This document shows positions 5,256 to 7,326 of a stretch of 7,326 nucleotides of DNA, in pieces. The position numbers were made by a program, and so were the translations under genes. Within the stretch, counting starts at the first letter, position 1. Each line of letters opens with the position of its first letter. The DNA is taken from the NCBI GenBank assembly GCA_026987255.1, contig JALSNA010000425.1:1-7326 (forward strand). Reading direction: 5' to 3'. The notes beneath the pieces are model-generated. The model was not told the DNA's origin, ran no database searches, and was given only the letters and a program-made list of their open reading frames with translations. The stretch comes from Hyphomicrobiales bacterium. GTDB lineage: Bacteria > Pseudomonadota > Alphaproteobacteria > Rhizobiales > Aestuariivirgaceae.

Positions 5256-6344
5256 ATGACTGGTCATGACGCCATATGCCTTGCGCCGGAAATGCTGCAC
5301 GAGAGTTTGCTCAAAGGCCTGGAAGAGCGCTTCGACATCGCCCACATCCTGACGGATGCGGAGGGGCGTATCGCGAGTCTTTCCACGGCCTTGCTGGGCA
5401 AACTTCTGCCTGCCAATGACGGGAAGAAAGGCTGCGCCCTTGCGCCGGGAGTGAACCTGCTGGCCGTCTGCCCGCAGATCGCGCAATCGCCACGCCAGAT
5501 CAAGGGGCGCTGGGGGCGCAGAATTTCGGTCAGCCATTTTCCGGCGGGAGCGGGCAAACTCTACCTGCTGCGCGATGAAACCAGCCAGTCCATGGCTCAC
5601 CAGGCGCTGCGCGAGGCGGCCGCCGATGCCGAAGCCGCCAAGCGCGCCAAGCATGTCTTCATGTCACAGACGGCGCATGACTTCCGTACGCCCTTGAGCC
5701 TCATTCTGGGCAATGCCGACCTTCTGCTCGATCCGTCACAGGCCGCCAATCTGACGCCGCAGATCTCCATGGCGCTGGAAACCATCCGTTCGGCAGGTGC
5801 GGTCCTGATGAAGAACATAGATGACATGCTGGAGCTGATGCAGATGGAGGCGGGACAAATCTTCGCCGATCCGGGAGACTACAAGTTCCTGCCCCTGCTG
5901 GTGGCTGTCATGGAAAGGCGGCGGGACAATCTTGATGCGCGCAATATCCGGCTGGACATTCCCGAGCCCATGGCCCGTGCCCTGACCGGGTTGCGGGTGC
6001 ATGTGGACCGGGTGCTTTTCAAGAAGGCTTTGGCGCATCTGTTCGATTACATCATCGCCATCTGTGGCGCGGGGGCTGAAATATCACTCTCGGCCTCCCT
6101 GAAACTGAAACGCTCCATCGTCCTCAAGGCGGTTTTTCCGACCGGAGTCTATACCCCCCAACAGGTGGTGGACTCATTCGAGACACTGGCGCCGCTGCCG
6201 GAAATGGGCCTGACGGGCCTGGCCAGCAACCACTCCCTGCCGCTGGCGGCGCGGCTGATAGCGCTGCATGGCGGCAAGCTGGCCATGTCGCGGGCGCGCG
6301 GGCGCAATGTGCGCCTGTCGCTGCGCATTCCGCGCTCTGCGTGA
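5256..6344 (+). CDS. Second PAS plus histidine-kinase-like protein, paralogue of its neighbour
   Basis: A 362-residue protein, probably cytosolic, in the same order as the upstream gene. A PAS-like domain (about 15-107) includes DIAHILTDAEGRIASLS and the typical exit YLLRDETSQ. An Ala-rich signalling helix (111-133) leads to a DHp domain with FMSQTAHDFRTPLSLILGN (135-153), where H141 sits in a near-canonical H-box. The second helix ends NIDDMLELMQMEAG (187-200). The C-terminal HATPase-like region is degenerate: the N-box equivalent HLFDYIIAI (261-269) has Tyr265 where Asn is expected, and the G1 region reads FPTGVYTP without the Asp. The helix LPLAARLIALHGGKLAM (328-344) is retained. Compared with its neighbour, the H-box is better preserved and the catalytic domain is equally broken. 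The ATG at 5256 has a poor Shine-Dalgarno sequence. ATG 5292 (residue 13), preceded by CCGGA, is an alternative. Co-transcription with the upstream gene is likely. No response regulator is adjacent. Confidence 0.82.
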   Translation: MTGHDAICLAPEMLHESLLKGLEERFDIAHILTDAEGRIASLSTALLGKLLPANDGKKGCALAPGVNLLAVCPQIAQSPRQIKGRWGRRISVSHFPAGAGKLYLLRDETSQSMAHQALREAAADAEAAKRAKHVFMSQTAHDFRTPLSLILGNADLLLDPSQAANLTPQISMALETIRSAGAVLMKNIDDMLELMQMEAGQIFADPGDYKFLPLLVAVMERRRDNLDARNIRLDIPEPMARALTGLRVHVDRVLFKKALAHLFDYIIAICGAGAEISLSASLKLKRSIVLKAVFPTGVYTPQQVVDSFETLAPLPEMGLTGLASNHSLPLAARLIALHGGKLAMSRARGRNVRLSLRIPRSA

Positions 6345-6354
6345 CAGGAAACAT

Positions 6355-6383
6355 TTGGCCTCTCCGGCCACCTCCATTATAAT
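6355..6383 (+). promoter_or_regulatory. Strong sigma-70-type promoter for the metallopeptidase gene
   Basis: TTGGCC (6355-6360), a 17-nt spacer and a perfect TATAAT (6378-6383) give an optimal housekeeping promoter layout. Transcription would start near 6390, leaving a leader of about 30 nt before the ATG at 6420. The spacer contains a short GGCC/GGCC hairpin (6357-6360 with 6366-6369) overlapping the -35. It lies 10 nt after the stop of the preceding gene, and no terminator separates the two, so read-through from the sensor genes is also possible. Confidence 0.7.
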
Positions 6384-6419
6384 GAAGGTGACATTTCCAT
6401 CCGGCCGGGGAGTTTTTTC

Positions 6420-7326
6420 ATGCGCCTTGATGACGAACGCCAAAGCGACAATGTGGAAGACCGCCGCAGCACCGGCGGCGGGTTCGGGTTTCCCGGTGGC
6501 GGCGGCCGGGTGCGGCTGGGCCGCTCGCGCGGCGGCATGGGCATTGGCGGCATCATCCTGCTGCTGGCCATCAGCTATTTCCTGGGTTTCAATCCGCTGG
6601 ACATGATCACCGGCGGCGGGCGCTCGCTGGCGCCGGGCGGCCAGAGGGAGGTGTCCACCCGCCAGATCCCCGGCCAGGGGGGCGGGGCAAGCGATGCGGG
6701 CAAGGTCTTCGTCTCCAAGGTGCTGCACACCACAGAGCGCACCTGGGCCAAGGTCTTCCAGGAGCAGCTCCACAGGAGCTACATACCGCCCAAGCTGGTG
6801 CTGTTCTCCGGCTACGTGCGCTCCGCGTGCGGCATGGCGCAGGCGGCCATGGGGCCGTTCTACTGCCCCGGCGACCGCAAGGTCTATATCGATCTGTCGT
6901 TCTACAACGACATGAAGCGCAAGCTGGGCGCGCCGGGGGATTTCGCCCAGGCCTACGTGATCGCCCACGAGGTGGGCCACCACGTGCAGAACCTGATCGG
7001 AATAGCGGACAAGGTGGCGGCGGCGCGGCGGCGCATGTCCAAGGCCGAAGCCAACGCCCTGTCGGTGCGCATGGAGTTGCAGGCGGACTGTTTCGCCGGC
7101 ATCTGGGGGCATGACAATCGCAACCTGCTGGATAGGGGCGATCTGGAAGAGGCGCTGAACGCCGCGGCGGCCATTGGCGATGACCGTTTGCAGCGCCGCT
7201 CGCAGGGCTATGTGGTGCCGGAGAGCTTCACCCATGGCACATCGGCACAAAGGGTGAAGTGGTTCCGCATCGGGTTCGAGACCGGCAACATGAAAGCGTG
7301 CAACACCTTCACCTCGCGCCGCCCGT
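6420..7326 (+). CDS. ypfJ: YpfJ-family neutral zinc metallopeptidase (3' end outside window)
   Basis: The frame opens at ATG 6420 and remains open to the window edge: 302 codons and one further base. GGGGAG (6407-6412) lies 7 nt before the ATG, a good Shine-Dalgarno sequence. The product starts with a charged, Gly-rich cytosolic segment (1-40) and then a single hydrophobic helix ([17 protein letters not shown], 41-57), so it is probably an inner-membrane anchor with the peptidase domain outside. The domain carries the zincin motif HEVGHH (183-188) and a downstream ELQADCFAG (219-227), where E219 is the likely third zinc ligand. [18 protein letters not shown] (135-152) is a family block containing two Cys that may form a disulfide. 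The end, [11 protein letters not shown]...CNTF, is the normal family C-terminus, so only a few residues are probably missing. The substrate is unknown for this family. The gene has its own strong promoter. Confidence 0.93.
   Translation, partial: MRLDDERQSDNVEDRRSTGGGFGFPGGGGRVRLGRSRGGMGIGGIILLLAISYFLGFNPLDMITGGGRSLAPGGQREVSTRQIPGQGGGASDAGKVFVSKVLHTTERTWAKVFQEQLHRSYIPPKLVLFSGYVRSACGMAQAAMGPFYCPGDRKVYIDLSFYNDMKRKLGAPGDFAQAYVIAHEVGHHVQNLIGIADKVAAARRRMSKAEANALSVRMELQADCFAGIWGHDNRNLLDRGDLEEALNAAAAIGDDRLQRRSQGYVVPESFTHGTSAQRVKWFRIGFETGNMKACNTFTSRRP

Noticed and set aside
4035..5654. 539-codon minus-strand frame opposite the sensor-like genes
   Set aside because: It crosses two real plus-strand genes and their gap, shows no domain, and its residues follow the reverse complement of PAS/HisKA codons.
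6174..7250. 358-codon minus-strand frame opposite the metallopeptidase
   Set aside because: His/Ala/Arg-rich shadow of the ypfJ frame, which has a zinc-binding motif, a Shine-Dalgarno sequence and a promoter.

Overview
The window is GC-rich, densely coded bacterial DNA that looks chromosomal. Two things point to an alphaproteobacterium, perhaps a Rhodospirillales-like lineage: a short glutamyl-tRNA synthetase with the GLSKRLGSL-type KMSKS loop, and a glutamine-dependent NAD+ synthetase translationally coupled to it. This placement is an inference from family resemblance, not a database match. I see no insertion sequence, CRISPR array, tRNA or rRNA.

Layout. Positions 1-276 hold the 3' end of aat (leucyl/phenylalanyl-tRNA--protein transferase, + strand). 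Positions 277-841 are a non-coding gap between the convergent aat and gltX genes, locally AT-richer than its surroundings. The gap is packed with unusually long, clean inverted repeats: stems of about 24, 11, 20 and 25 bp with unrelated sequences. Some look like intrinsic terminators for one or both strands. The largest can be drawn as a three-way junction. Positions 842-3864 (- strand) are a two-gene operon, nadE then gltX, joined by a 4-nt ATGA overlap. Positions 3865-4103 form a divergent control region with a CtrA-box-like site, a small hairpin, and a + strand intrinsic terminator about 90 nt before the next gene.

Positions 4104-5213 and 5256-6344 encode two soluble, tandem PAS plus histidine-kinase-like proteins that resemble each other. 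Both keep a plausible phosphoacceptor His in a DHp helix, but their C-terminal ATP-binding domains lack the N-box Asn and a recognisable G1 box. The distal HGGKL segment survives in both. No response regulator lies beside them. They are the most interesting part of the window: a candidate pair of pseudo-kinases, phosphotransferases or phosphatases. A 20-bp upstream sequence element (15 of 20 positions alike) precedes both genes.

From 6420 to the window edge is a YpfJ-type membrane-anchored neutral zinc metallopeptidase, cut off only near its C-terminus. A strong sigma-70-like promoter (TTGGCC-N17-TATAAT) lies just upstream.

Functionally the left half is housekeeping (N-end-rule tagging, NAD synthesis, tRNA charging) and the right half is signalling plus an envelope-associated protease. 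Nothing in the sequence shows that the two halves act together.
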